Below are positions 47,096-56,524 of a stretch of DNA of 64,000 nt, piece by piece; position 1 is the stretch's first letter; every line of letters starts with the position of its first letter. Origin of the DNA: JBDHHQ01 sp039586035. GTDB taxonomy: Bacteria; Gemmatimonadota; Gemmatimonadetes; Longimicrobiales; Gaopeijiaceae. The translations under genes were made by a program, and so were the position numbers. The notes under the pieces are model-generated. The model did no database searches, was not told the DNA's origin, and was given only the letters and a program-made list of their open reading frames with translations. Where the stretch lies: the NCBI GenBank assembly GCA_039586035.1, contig JBDHLD010000029.1, positions 1-64,000 of the forward strand, in the 5' to 3' direction.

Positions 47096-48676
47096 ATGGC
47101 CGAGTTCGACTACATCATCGCTGGAGGCGGCACGGCCGGCTGCGTGCTCGCGGCTCGGCTGTCCGAGGATCCGACCGCGTCGGTGCTGCTTCTCGAAGCG
47201 GGCACGAACGACCGGAGCGTCATGGTGCGCGCCCCGGCGGCGTTCTCCCGGCTGTTCAAGACCCGCCGGGACTGGGATCTGGCCACCGACCCGCAGGAAC
47301 GCCTGGACGGACGCCGGATCTACTGGCCGGGCGGGCGCATGCTCGGGGGCTGCTCGTCCATCAACGCCATGATGGTGGTACGCGGGCATCCGAAGGACTA
47401 CGACCGGTGGGCTCGGACGGGGTGCGACGGCTGGAGCTTCGACGACGTGCTGCCGTACTTCCGCCGCTCCGAGGATTCCGCGCGGGGACCTTCCGAGTGG
47501 CGGGGCTCGGGGGGGCCGCTGCCTGTGGGGGAGCTTCGCGATCCAACCCCCGCGACGGCCGCCTTTCTCGAGGCCGCCGCCAGGTTGGGGATCCCGCGGT
47601 GCTCCGATCTCAACGGTCCAGCGCCGGACGGGGTCGAGCAGACGCAGGTGAACCAACGAAACGGAAGCCGGGTCAGCGTGGTGGACGCGTACCTGCGCCC
47701 CGCCATGCACCGGCCGAACCTCGAGGTGCGGAGGGACACCCGGGTCACGCGGGTCATCCTGCACCAGGGCCGAGCCAGCGGAGTGGAGTATCGCGGCAAG
47801 AGGGGCGTCGGGCGGGTCCGGGCTCGCCGCGAGGTCATCCTGGCAGCCGGGGCCGTGTTCTCGCCCCAACTGCTCATGCTCTCCGGAATCGGCCCGGGCC
47901 CCGCGCTCCGGAACCACGGGATTCCCGTGGCCGTCGACCGGCCGGCGGTCGGCGGCAACCTGCAGGACCACCTGGTTTGCGGCGTCGTGATGGAAGCGGT
48001 GGGGACGCCCAGCCTGGCCCGGGCCGAGCGCCTGCCGGCCCTGCTCCGGTGGTTCCTGTCCAAGCGGGGCCCGGTCACTTCCAACGTGGCCGAAGCATGT
48101 GGGTTCGTTCGGACTCGCGCCGAGCTGGAGCTGCCGGATCTGGAGCTTATCTGGGCCCCGGTGGCCTTCGTGGATCACGGCCTGACCCGAGTTGCCGGGG
48201 AGTACCTCTCCGCAGGGGGGATCCTGCTCCAACCCCGAAGCCGGGGCCGGATTCGTCTCGGCTCCTCGGATCCCATGGTGGCCCCGAAGATCGACCCGAA
48301 CTACCTGTCGGACGGCGACGGAGAGGACCTACGCGTACTGGTGGAGTCCATCAAGCTGGTGCGCCGCATCTTCTCCACCGAGCCGTTGGCGAGCTATGTG
48401 GGGAGGCCCTTCATGCCCGAGGAGGGAGTCAACAGCGACGAAGAGATTGCCGCGTTCGTCAGGGAGAGGGCCGAGACCATCTACCACCCGGTGGGCACCT
48501 GCAGCATGGGCGACGGACCCGATGACGTGTTGACGCCGTCGCTGGAGGTCCGGGGCGTGGACGGTCTTCGCGTCGTGGATGCGTCCGTGATGCCACACAC
48601 GATCCGGGGACACCCCCACTGGCCCGTGATCATGATCGCCGAGAAGGCGGCCGACCTGATCCTCATGGCGCGCTGA
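47096..48676 (+). CDS. GMC family oxidoreductase (choline dehydrogenase-like)
   Basis: This is a 526-residue FAD enzyme of the glucose-methanol-choline family. The start at 47096 puts the dinucleotide motif YIIAGGGTAGCVLAARL at residues 6-22. The GMC signatures follow: WPGGRMLGGCSSINAM near 82 and AAGAVFSPQLLMLSGIG near 255. The C-terminal active-site region contains YHPVGTCSMG and then IRGHPHWPVIMIAEKAADL. It oxidises an alcohol, but the substrate cannot be told from sequence. There is no signal peptide. It converges with the methyltransferase gene 20 bases downstream. Confidence 0.93.
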   Translation: MAEFDYIIAGGGTAGCVLAARLSEDPTASVLLLEAGTNDRSVMVRAPAAFSRLFKTRRDWDLATDPQERLDGRRIYWPGGRMLGGCSSINAMMVVRGHPKDYDRWARTGCDGWSFDDVLPYFRRSEDSARGPSEWRGSGGPLPVGELRDPTPATAAFLEAAARLGIPRCSDLNGPAPDGVEQTQVNQRNGSRVSVVDAYLRPAMHRPNLEVRRDTRVTRVILHQGRASGVEYRGKRGVGRVRARREVILAAGAVFSPQLLMLSGIGPGPALRNHGIPVAVDRPAVGGNLQDHLVCGVVMEAVGTPSLARAERLPALLRWFLSKRGPVTSNVAEACGFVRTRAELELPDLELIWAPVAFVDHGLTRVAGEYLSAGGILLQPRSRGRIRLGSSDPMVAPKIDPNYLSDGDGEDLRVLVESIKLVRRIFSTEPLASYVGRPFMPEEGVNSDEEIAAFVRERAETIYHPVGTCSMGDGPDDVLTPSLEVRGVDGLRVVDASVMPHTIRGHPHWPVIMIAEKAADLILMAR

Positions 48677-48696
48677 GGGGACGGGTGGCCGAGGTC

Positions 48697-49512
48697 CTAC
48701 GGTCGCTCCGCGACCAGTAGCGAGCGCAGGAGCAGGCCCTCGTCGATCCCGGCCGACATGGCGGCTTTACGCTCTTGTCCTTCCTCGAAGAGCTCGTCGC
48801 CCTCTTCGTCGCGCAGCTCCGCCTCGTGGGCTCGACGAGCCTCGCTGATTGCCTCACACGTCTGCCGAAAGACGGAGGTCACGTCCACCTGGGCCAGTAG
48901 CCGAAGGCCCGCGGCCTCCACGAGGTGAAGCAACGGTTCATCCGTGACGACCTCCGCCGGCCCCAGCTCCGCGGCTCGCTCGTACCGCCGCGAGGTCAGA
49001 CCCGCCGGCGTGTGGATCAGGTAGCCGACCATGCGTCCGCCGGGCTTCAGGACACGACCACATTCTCTCATCACGGAGAGCTTCGGAGATAGTCAACAAA
49101 AGACGTCGGCGTGGACCACGGCGTCGAAGTGACCGGCCCGGAACGGCAAAGCGCTCCCCTCGGCGGCGACCGCCCAGGCGTGCTCCCGGACCCGGCGGGT
49201 CTCCACGAACGAGACGGCTTCCCGGAGGGCCTCGAGGGGGATATCGGTGAGCACCACCCGGCACCCGCTCCTGTGGGCCAGATGGGACCCGGGCCAGCCC
49301 CGCCCGGCGCCCAGATCGAGCAGCTCCTGGCCCGGCGCCAACCGAAGGTGCTGTATCAGGGCGTCCGCCTGCTCGACGGTCGTGTACCCATTGAGCCCCA
49401 CGTCATGACCGAGGACCCGTCGCTCCACGCTGCGCGTGGCCTCCTGACGGGGACGGCCGTAGCGTTCGCGGAAGAACTCCGGGCTCTCGGGCCGGCGGGG
49501 ATTGGAGGGCAT
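48697..49512 (-). CDS. SAM-dependent methyltransferase interrupted by in-frame TGA
   Basis: One continuous reading frame from ATG 49512 to the stop at 48697 encodes a class I methyltransferase, broken only by TGA at 49093-49095 (codon 140). Before it lie ELLDLGAGRGWPGSHLA (SAM loop, about 64-79), TDIPLEALR and FDAVVHADVFC. After it the fold continues in the same frame with LSPKLSVMRECGRVLKPGGRM. Homologous folds often have a second Cys where the TGA stands, so TGC-to-TGA, selenocysteine or a sequence error are all possible. A short stem-loop follows the TGA. An alternative TTG start at 49533 exists. It probably belongs to the operon with the upstream phosphodiesterase gene. Confidence 0.75.
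49065..49095 (-). other. Candidate SECIS-like stem-loop after in-frame TGA
   Basis: On the minus strand, 12 bases after the TGA, CTCTC (49076-49080) pairs with GAGAG (49065-49069) around the loop CGTGAT. The TGA-to-loop distance is 17 bases and the loop has G at its second position, within the loose published limits for bacterial SECIS elements. The stem is only 5 pairs, so this is weak evidence. Confidence 0.25.
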
Positions 49513-49537
49513 GGGCGACGCCGGGGCTGTCAACCAG

Positions 49538-50449
49538 TCAGGGTGGCGGCGTGAGCCCCACCGGACTCCCGTCCAGTTGCCACTCGGGATCCGGTGTCAC
49601 GCCCATGTGGACGAGCGCGGTGACCGCGACGTCCACGATGCGCGGAGGCTCTGTGAGGGCACCCCGGACCGAAGGTCCGCTCACCAGGAAGGGGATCGTC
49701 TTCTCCTCGGGAGAGTCGCCTCCGTGGCCGCCGTCGTCCCGCCGCCCGTGGTCGCTGCTGACGATGATCAGCCAGTCCTCGTCGGCGTAGGTGGGACGGG
49801 ACCGGACGGCCTCCACCAACTTGCCCACCAGGTTGTCGGAGGCGGCCAACGCATGCTGGTAGTCCTGGCCGATGGCCCCGGTTTCGTGGCTGATCTCGTC
49901 GGGGGCGCCGAGATACACGAACGCGGCGTCGACGTCCGAGGTCGCGATCAGGTCCCCTGCCACGTCCGTGAGGAAGAAATCCGCCGCCAACCACCCCACC
50001 TCGTAGCCGTCCAGCAGCACCAACGAATCGACGGCGGCGGAGAGCACGGGGCCGCCATCGGTGGTGTCGGCCAGGGGCCGCCAGTCCACGGCCGCCAATG
50101 TGCTCAAGCTCGAATCCGCCTGTTCGAGGCGGGTCAGGAAGTCGGCGTGCCGGTCATAGGCGTTCGAGGTGAAGTCGTTGCTCGTCACACCGTGCTTGTC
50201 GGGCCACACGCCGATCAAGAGGCTGGACCAGCCAGGACCCGACACGGTGGGCGAGCCGGTCTGGGCCTCGGCGCTGTAGAGCCCGTCGGCCGCGAGCGCG
50301 TCAAGGTTGGGGGTGTGGACCTCGGCGAGAACGTCCGGTCGGACGCCATCGATGCCGATGACCAGGACCTTGGGGGCGGGTGCCTCGCCGCAACCGGCGA
50401 CCAAGAGCGACAGGCCCAGGGCGGTGGCCCTACCGGCGCCGCTGGTCAT
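49538..50449 (-). CDS. Type I phosphodiesterase/alkaline phosphatase superfamily lipoprotein
   Basis: This is a 303-residue protein starting at ATG 50449 with GGAGG upstream. The lipobox LLVAGC near residue 20 predicts lipid anchoring. The catalytic core of the nucleotide pyrophosphatase/phosphodiesterase group is visible: GIDGVRPD with a metal-binding Asp, TVSGPGWSSLL with the likely Thr nucleophile, GAPDEISHETG, and SSDHGRRDDGGHGG with metal-binding Asp and His. Its natural phosphate ester is unknown. Its start overlaps the end of the M28 peptidase gene by 20 bases, and the methyltransferase gene follows after 25 bases. Confidence 0.88.
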   Translation of the reverse strand: MTSGAGRATALGLSLLVAGCGEAPAPKVLVIGIDGVRPDVLAEVHTPNLDALAADGLYSAEAQTGSPTVSGPGWSSLLIGVWPDKHGVTSNDFTSNAYDRHADFLTRLEQADSSLSTLAAVDWRPLADTTDGGPVLSAAVDSLVLLDGYEVGWLAADFFLTDVAGDLIATSDVDAAFVYLGAPDEISHETGAIGQDYQHALAASDNLVGKLVEAVRSRPTYADEDWLIIVSSDHGRRDDGGHGGDSPEEKTIPFLVSGPSVRGALTEPPRIVDVAVTALVHMGVTPDPEWQLDGSPVGLTPPP

Positions 50450-52031
50450 AGCTCCTCCGCGCGGGCTCACAGTCGGGCCAACCCTCAAGATCGTCTCCGA
50501 ACACCGTCCGTTGGTCCCGTGGCGTCTTCACCGGGTCCTCCGCCGCGAGGTACGCCAACATGGCGGTCAGGGTCGCGTTGTTCCGGACCTCGGGGATCAC
50601 CACCTTGTCGAAGGTATCCCGATTCGTGTGCCACGTGTAGTTGCTGTAATCTCCGGACGTGGATCGTAGTGAGAACCCCGGCGCGCCGTAACACACCAGG
50701 GCCGCGTGGTCGCTCCCACCCGTGGCGGGTACCCCGGGCGCGACGAAGGTGATCTGGCTGGTGATCTCCGCCGGGACCAGAGCCAGCCAGCGGGCCAGGC
50801 TGCCAGCAGCGGCCGTAAGTCCCGAAGGGCTCATCTCGGCGACGCGGAAGGTGCCGTTGTCCTGGTTGAACATGGCCTGGAGGCCTTCCACCACCTCCGG
50901 GTGATCCTGGGCGAAGCCGCGCGAGCCGTTGAGCCCCTGCTCCTCGCCGCCCCAGTGTCCCACGAGAATGGTTCGTCTCGGGTTCGGGTACACCGTGCTC
51001 AGGATGCGCATCGCCTCCAGCATGACCACGGTGCCGGTCCCGTTGTCGGTGGCCCCCGAGCCGCCGTCCCAGGAGTCGAAGTGCGCCGAAAGCAGCACGT
51101 ATTCGTCCGGCAGCTCTGCGCCGGGGATCTCGGCGATGACGTTGTAGACCGGTCCCTCGCCCAGGTACTCGCTTTCGGACATGACCTCCAGCACCGCGCC
51201 CTGACCTCGCTCCGTCAGTCGGTGGACGAGGCCGTAGTCCTCACACGAGAGACCCAGGGTGGGCACCTCCTCGGTGCCGCCATTGAAGATCCGGTGGACA
51301 CCCCACCCCTGGGACCAGATGGACGTGAGGACACCTACGGCTCCCGCCTGCTCCAGCCGTTGTGCCAGCGGCCACAGGCTTCGACGGGACTCGGGGTCGA
51401 AGCCCATGCGGCGCACGTTGGCGTTCCAATCCTGCAGGGCCTGCGCGCGGGCCGCCTGGACCGCTCCGGCCGATGCCCGTGAGGCGTACGCCTGGAGGAA
51501 GGGATCCGGCCGACAGGTGGGCTCGGGCGCCGAGATGGCCACGAACCTGCCCTCCACCGAAGGCAGCCAGGCCTCGAAGTCCTCCGGTCCCAGGACCTGG
51601 GGAAGGACCATGACTTCGCCACGCACCGTCTCGCCGTCGGTACCGGGCGTCCACGCCAGGGCCGTCGCGTCGAGCGTCCGCACCCGCGGCTCCACCAGAT
51701 CCACGTGCGTACGGCCGCGGCGCCACGAGAGCCAGGTGCCGTAGCTCTCGGTTCTCGCCTCGATGCCCAGGGCCCCGTACGTCTCCAAAAGCCACTGGTT
51801 TCCTGCCTCGTGCCCGGGAGAGCCGGTCAGCCGGGGTCCAATGGAGTCCAGGAGCGCCTGGGCCATTTCCTCGACCCGGGATCGCTCCATCCCCTCGTGC
51901 CAGATCCGCTGTAGGACGGGGTCTTCCGTGGCGAAGGTCTGACCCGCCATGGCCTGAGGGGTGGCCAGGAGCGTGCAGATGAGGGCGATGGACGGGATCG
52001 GTCTGTGGGTGAGCACTCGACGGTGCGGCAT
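50430..52031 (-). CDS. Secreted M28 family metallopeptidase
   Basis: This is a 533-residue zinc exopeptidase with a signal peptide ending near QAMAG (residue 30). It has GPRLTGSPGHE near 65-75, a protease-associated-like insert in the middle and the M28 metal site: H317 and D319 in SAHFDSWD, D329 in GATDNGTG, E363/E364 in GGEEQG, and a late His in TWHTNRDTFDKV. The set looks complete. The ATG at 52031 is chosen by the signal peptide; no strong ribosome site precedes it. It starts 57 bases from the divergent DUF3047 gene and overlaps the phosphodiesterase gene downstream. Confidence 0.92.
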   Translation of the reverse strand: MPHRRVLTHRPIPSIALICTLLATPQAMAGQTFATEDPVLQRIWHEGMERSRVEEMAQALLDSIGPRLTGSPGHEAGNQWLLETYGALGIEARTESYGTWLSWRRGRTHVDLVEPRVRTLDATALAWTPGTDGETVRGEVMVLPQVLGPEDFEAWLPSVEGRFVAISAPEPTCRPDPFLQAYASRASAGAVQAARAQALQDWNANVRRMGFDPESRRSLWPLAQRLEQAGAVGVLTSIWSQGWGVHRIFNGGTEEVPTLGLSCEDYGLVHRLTERGQGAVLEVMSESEYLGEGPVYNVIAEIPGAELPDEYVLLSAHFDSWDGGSGATDNGTGTVVMLEAMRILSTVYPNPRRTILVGHWGGEEQGLNGSRGFAQDHPEVVEGLQAMFNQDNGTFRVAEMSPSGLTAAAGSLARWLALVPAEITSQITFVAPGVPATGGSDHAALVCYGAPGFSLRSTSGDYSNYTWHTNRDTFDKVVIPEVRNNATLTAMLAYLAAEDPVKTPRDQRTVFGDDLEGWPDCEPARRSYDQRRR

Positions 52032-52088
52032 ACTTGTACCCAGCTTGTATCTCGGTGAGGGTCGAAGGAACGGGGGGAGCACACTAGT

Positions 52089-52796
52089 GTGGATGGCCGT
52101 GACTGTCGAGTTGAACTGGTGCTTGTGACGTTGCTGGCGCTGGCCGTGACGCCGGCGCCGCTGGGCGCCCAGCGTGACACGGTTCGCCTGGATCGCCTGG
52201 ACGTCACGCTTCCTGGCGAGCCCGTTCCCTACGGTTGGGAGCTCAGGGCCGTGAGCGGCGAGCGGCCGCCCACCGCTGGAGTGGTCTGGCACCCGGATGG
52301 CCCGGCGCTCATGCTGACGGCCGCCGGCGCCGCCGGCCAGAGTTGGCTGGAGCTGGTTGATCCGCTGGACCCGAGCGGTGGTCATCTGCAGTGGCGGTGG
52401 CGCATCGCGGCGCACGTGCCGGACGTCGACCTGCGAGACCCCGAGCGGGACGATGCTCCCGGTCGCGTTTTCGTGGCCTTCGGGCGGCCGGGCATCCTCT
52501 CGAGGCCTCGGATGATCTTCTACACGTGGGGCGGGCTCGAGCCCCGAGAGGACGCGTTCTTCTCGCACGTGTCCGACCGGCTGGCCGTAGTGGTGCTGCG
52601 CAACGGCTCCGACCCGGCGGGAGCCTGGCTCCGGGAGAGCCGGGACGTGGTGGCCGACTACAAGGACGCATTCGGCGAAGAGCCGGACGAGATCACGTCG
52701 GTCGGTCTCATGATCGACACGGATCAGACCGGCGCCTGGGCCTCGGTCCAACTATCGGATCTGGAATGGGTGCCAAGGCCCGGAGGCGATCCATGA
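52089..52796 (+). CDS. DUF3047 secreted protein
   Basis: This is a 235-residue protein with a GTG start and a signal peptide (LVLVTLLALAVTP, cleavage near LGAQ). The mature domain has HLQWRWRIAAHVPDVDLRDP followed by DDAPGRVFVAFG, the recognisable DUF3047 core, then FYTWGG and a C-terminal DEITSVGLMIDTDQTG. The family is thought to be a beta-sandwich of unknown function. It begins the plus-strand series of envelope genes and is divergent from the M28 peptidase. Confidence 0.88.
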   Translation: MDGRDCRVELVLVTLLALAVTPAPLGAQRDTVRLDRLDVTLPGEPVPYGWELRAVSGERPPTAGVVWHPDGPALMLTAAGAAGQSWLELVDPLDPSGGHLQWRWRIAAHVPDVDLRDPERDDAPGRVFVAFGRPGILSRPRMIFYTWGGLEPREDAFFSHVSDRLAVVVLRNGSDPAGAWLRESRDVVADYKDAFGEEPDEITSVGLMIDTDQTGAWASVQLSDLEWVPRPGGDP

Positions 52797-52925
52797 ACTC
52801 GCGTCCCCCTCGGGGGTCTTTGGGTATCGCCGGCCGAGCGCGATCCGCCGGGATGACCCTCGGGACCGCGCCCCGACGAAACGCCCGAGCAGGGAGAACC
52901 CGATTCAAGGGAAGGAAGGGCCTCG

Positions 52926-53480
52926 ATGACGCCCCTACCGGAGTGGGCCAAGCGGGCCCGCGGTCAGTGGCGCTGGGTGGGCAAGAAGCGGCCCAAGTTC
53001 GCCGTCGAGCCCGGACCCGGCCAGGAATCCGTCTGGGACTACCCACGCCCGCCGCGCCTGGCGCCTGACAGCCGGCATGTGGTGGTGCGCTCAGGAGAGG
53101 TGGTGATCGCCGACACGCACGACGCGATCCGGGTGTTGGAAACTGCCAGCCCGCCCACGTTCTACATTCCACCCGAGGACGTCCACGGGGGCCTGCTGCG
53201 AGACGCTCCGGGAGGATCCCGCTGCGAGTGGAAGGGGACGGCGACCTACAAGTCCGTCGAGCTTCCGTCGGGATTGCTCAAGCAGGTGGCGTGGACGTAC
53301 GAGTATCCCTTCCCGCCGTTCGTCGACATCACCGGCTACTACGCCTTCTACCCCGATGCCGTGGAGTGCTACGTCGACGGCGAGCGGGTCCAGCCCCAAC
53401 CCGGCCAGTTCTATGGCGGTTGGGTGACCTCCGACGTCGTGGGCCCGTTCAAGGGCGAATCGGAGACCGGGGGCTGGTGA
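52926..53480 (+). CDS. DUF427 domain protein
   Basis: This is a 184-residue soluble protein. A purine-rich ribosome site (GGAAGG) precedes the ATG. After a basic N-terminus, HVVVRSGEVVIADTHDAIRVLE followed by TFYIPPEDV and CEWKGTATYKSVEL is the DUF427 signature, ending with YVDGERVQPQPGQFYGGWVT. The family is widespread and uncharacterised. Its stop overlaps the GTG start of the serine hydrolase gene, so the two are coupled, although DUF427 proteins are usually cytoplasmic while the hydrolase is exported. Confidence 0.92.
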   Translation: MTPLPEWAKRARGQWRWVGKKRPKFAVEPGPGQESVWDYPRPPRLAPDSRHVVVRSGEVVIADTHDAIRVLETASPPTFYIPPEDVHGGLLRDAPGGSRCEWKGTATYKSVELPSGLLKQVAWTYEYPFPPFVDITGYYAFYPDAVECYVDGERVQPQPGQFYGGWVTSDVVGPFKGESETGGW

Positions 53481-54721
53481 GGCGCCGGAGTCGGGTGCTC
53501 ACGGCCGCGGGCTTCGGCCGGGCGATCGCGTGCCTCGGGGCCGTCGCGGCCATTTGTCCCGGCCGCCCGGCCGCTGGACCGCTCGCGGCGCAGGAGGCGC
53601 CCTGGCCCACAGAGGGCTGGGCGCCGGCCACACCCGCGAGCCAGAGCCTGGATCCGGCGCCGCTGGACGAGCTGCACCAAGAGGTGCAGAGGGGCACCTA
53701 CGGCCTGATCGACCGCTTGGTCGTGGTGCGGAACGGTCGGCTCGTGCTCAGCCACCGCTACGAGAACGACTACCGGGAGATCAGCCGCGGAGAGACCAGG
53801 AGCGGCCTGGGTTGCGGGTGGGAGAGCTGCGAACGCGACGACGAGGTGCACCAGTACAACTACCTGCACCCCGACTTCCACCCCTATCACCAGGGGCGGG
53901 ACCTCCACTCTCTCCAGTCCGTGACCAAGTCGGTCACGGCGACGCTGATCGGCGTGGCGATCCAGCGCGGTGAGATCTCCGGCCTGGATGCGCCCCTGCT
54001 GTCGTTCTTCCGAGGTCATGACCTCTCCGGGGTCGATCCGCGCCTCCACGACGCGACGCTGGAGGACCTGCTGACCATGCGGTCTGGCATCGAGTGGCAC
54101 GAGCAGGACCGGCCCCTGGACGAGACGAACACGACGATCCAACTCGAGGGATCGGACGACTGGATCCAGTTCACGCTGGACCAGCCCATGGACGCGGCGC
54201 CCGGTACGAAGTGGGCATACAACAGCGGTGGCAGTCACCTGATGTCCGGCGTGATCCGTTCCGCCACGGGCCGGTTCGTCGACGCCTACGCCGAGGCCCA
54301 CCTGTTCGAACCTCTTGGGATCCGGGCGTACCACTGGAAGAAAACGCCCCGGGGCTACCCCGATACCGAGGGAGGGCTGTACCTGGAAGCCGAGCAGCTG
54401 GCCAAGATCGGCTACCTGTATCTGAACGACGGGGTCTGGGACGGCGAGCGGATCCTGCCCGAAGGGTGGTCGGTCGAAGCGACCGAGGCGCTCGTGCACG
54501 ACGTGAACAGCGCCGGCTTCGGCTACGGCTATCAGTGGTGGCGGCTGGACCGGGGCGACGTCCAGGTGTGGGCCGGCCTCGGCTTCGGTGGACAGTATCT
54601 GCTGGTCCTGCCCCAGTACGACGTGATCGGCGTGGTGAATAGCTGGAACCTGTTCGGTGGGGGTGCGGCCAACATCCTCGGCCCGCTTCTCACCGCCCTC
54701 ATCAATGCAGCTGACCCTTGA
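53477..54721 (+). CDS. Secreted serine hydrolase, beta-lactamase family (class C-like)
   Basis: This is a 414-residue protein with a GTG start overlapping the DUF427 stop (GTGA). The N-terminus is a long basic signal peptide with cleavage near LAAQE (residue 39). The penicillin-binding motifs are S148-V-T-K151 (SVTK) and Y248-N-S in WAYNSGG. GLGFGGQY near the end stands in for the third KTG-like motif. This group includes esterases, DD-peptidases and 6-aminohexanoate hydrolase; the exact substrate is unknown. A later GTG at 53495 could also start translation. Confidence 0.9.
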   Translation: MRRRSRVLTAAGFGRAIACLGAVAAICPGRPAAGPLAAQEAPWPTEGWAPATPASQSLDPAPLDELHQEVQRGTYGLIDRLVVVRNGRLVLSHRYENDYREISRGETRSGLGCGWESCERDDEVHQYNYLHPDFHPYHQGRDLHSLQSVTKSVTATLIGVAIQRGEISGLDAPLLSFFRGHDLSGVDPRLHDATLEDLLTMRSGIEWHEQDRPLDETNTTIQLEGSDDWIQFTLDQPMDAAPGTKWAYNSGGSHLMSGVIRSATGRFVDAYAEAHLFEPLGIRAYHWKKTPRGYPDTEGGLYLEAEQLAKIGYLYLNDGVWDGERILPEGWSVEATEALVHDVNSAGFGYGYQWWRLDRGDVQVWAGLGFGGQYLLVLPQYDVIGVVNSWNLFGGGAANILGPLLTALINAADP

Positions 54722-54743
54722 CTCGCGCCCGGAGGTCTTGAGC

Positions 54744-56192
54744 ATGTCACCGAGATGGCTTTGGGTCCGCAGGCCCGGTCTGCTGCTGGCAGTCGCCCTC
54801 GTCAGCGCCGTGATCTCGTCCTGCCAGGAGCCCGCGCCCGCCGGTCCCTACGACCTGGTGATCGCTGGCGGCCGCGTCATCGACCCCGAGAGCGGCCTGG
54901 ACGAGGTGCGCAACGTGGGCATCCGGAGCGGCCGCATCGAGGCCGTGACCACGGATGGGCTGGAGGCCGTCGACACGATTGCGGCCACCGGCCTCGTGGT
55001 GGCGCCCGGCTTCATCGACCTGCACGTCCACCGCCAGAACGACGAGACCTTCGGGCTCATGGCCAGGGACGGGGTCACCAGCGTGTTCGAGCTCGAGGTG
55101 GGCACGGCCGACGTGGCAGGCTGGTACGGCGGCCTCGAAGGTGGCCAGCTCGTCAACTATGGCGTGAGCATCGGTCACATACCGGTGCGGATGGCCGTGC
55201 TGGGCGATGACGGTGTCTTCCTCCCGTCCGGTCCGGGTGGAAGCGAGCCGGCCTCGGACGAGCAGTTGACCGAGATCGCCCGGCGCCTCGAGGAGGGACT
55301 GAGCCAGGGTGCCGTGGCGGTCGGGTTCGGTCTCGCGTACACGCCCGCCGCCACGACCGCCGAGTTCCGCAGCATGCTCGAGGTGGCAGCCGCCAACGGG
55401 GCGTCGTCCCACATCCATGTCCGTCCAGGGCTCGAGGGGCTGATCGAGGCGCTGGAGACATCGGCGGAGGCGGGTGCGCCACTCCACGTGGTCCACGCGA
55501 ACTCGAGCGGCGGCGCCTACACGGCCGACTTCCTGACCATGATCCACGAGGCCCAGCGGGCCGGCCAGGACGTGACGACCGAGGCGTATCCGTACGGAGC
55601 CGGCATGACGGCCATCGAGTCTGCCCTCTTCGACGATTGGGAGGAGTGGGACGACGAGGTGATCGCTACGCACCAGTGGGTCGAGACCGGCGAGCGGCTG
55701 ACCCGGGAGACGTTCGGCCGATACCGGGAGCAGGGCGGGTCGGTGATCATCCACAGCCGGACCGAAGAGATGACCCGGGAGGCCATCGCGAGTCCGCTGA
55801 CCATGATCGCCAGCGACGGCGGGGTGAGAGACGGACGCGGGCACCCCCGCACTGCCGGGACCAACGCCAAGGTGCTGGGCCAATACGTCCGTGACGAGGG
55901 CGTGGTGGAGCTGACGGACGCCGTTCGTCGCATGACCATCGAGCCGGCGCGACGTCTCGAGGCCCGTGTGCCCGCGGTGGCCCGAAAGGGCCGGATCCAG
56001 GTGGGCGCCGATGCCGACATCACGGTCTTCGACCCCGAGGCCGTGGCCGACCGCGCGACCTATACCGACCCCACCGCGCCCTCGGAGGGGATTCCGCACG
56101 TGGTGGTCAACGGCGTGCCGGTAGTGCGGGACGGCGAGCTGGTGGCCGGTGTGCGCCCCGGCCGGGCGATCCGGGCCCCGACGGGACGCTAG
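54744..56192 (+). CDS. D-aminoacylase-like amidohydrolase lipoprotein
   Basis: This is a 482-residue enzyme. The ATG at 54744 follows GGAGG at 54731-54735. The signal ends in a lipobox ISSC (Cys at about 27). The mature enzyme starts with YDLVIAGGRVIDPESGL and contains APGFIDLHVH with the HxH pair, VHANSSGG, a late SDGG region followed by GHPRTAGT, and RMTIEPARRL, the usual C-terminal pattern of N-acyl-D-amino-acid deacylases. It may release D-amino acids or act on related amides at the envelope. It starts 22 bases after the serine hydrolase gene. Confidence 0.9.
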   Translation: MSPRWLWVRRPGLLLAVALVSAVISSCQEPAPAGPYDLVIAGGRVIDPESGLDEVRNVGIRSGRIEAVTTDGLEAVDTIAATGLVVAPGFIDLHVHRQNDETFGLMARDGVTSVFELEVGTADVAGWYGGLEGGQLVNYGVSIGHIPVRMAVLGDDGVFLPSGPGGSEPASDEQLTEIARRLEEGLSQGAVAVGFGLAYTPAATTAEFRSMLEVAAANGASSHIHVRPGLEGLIEALETSAEAGAPLHVVHANSSGGAYTADFLTMIHEAQRAGQDVTTEAYPYGAGMTAIESALFDDWEEWDDEVIATHQWVETGERLTRETFGRYREQGGSVIIHSRTEEMTREAIASPLTMIASDGGVRDGRGHPRTAGTNAKVLGQYVRDEGVVELTDAVRRMTIEPARRLEARVPAVARKGRIQVGADADITVFDPEAVADRATYTDPTAPSEGIPHVVVNGVPVVRDGELVAGVRPGRAIRAPTGR

Positions 56193-56524
56193 CGTGGTGC
56201 CGCAAAGGTCGTGATGCGACTCGAGAGCCGCTGCATCCCGCCCGGCGGCGTTACGGTTCCTCCCAATAGCGCTGCGATGGCTCGTCTCCGCGCCTTGCCG
56301 GTCCGGGCGCATCGCCCCTCTCGGTAGCTACCGGACTTCTGGTCACCACACTGGCGAATGCGTTGGCCCGGCCGTCCCGCCGGGCCGCCAGCCGCATTGC
56401 CGGCGCCGCCATCACGCAGGGTCGCCGGACCTTCCGCTTGCCCCCCGACCTGGCCTGCCCGAGAATCACCCCACCACTTCCGACCTCGCCGCGATCGAGT
56501 CGTCCAGAAAACGGAGTTTCGACC
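56193..56524. other. Intergenic region before M14 peptidase
   Basis: This 332-base gap lies between two plus-strand genes. Open frames on both strands lack recognisable features and look like GC-driven artefacts. I see no strong hairpin or dyad. It probably holds a promoter for the M14 peptidase gene. Confidence 0.55.
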
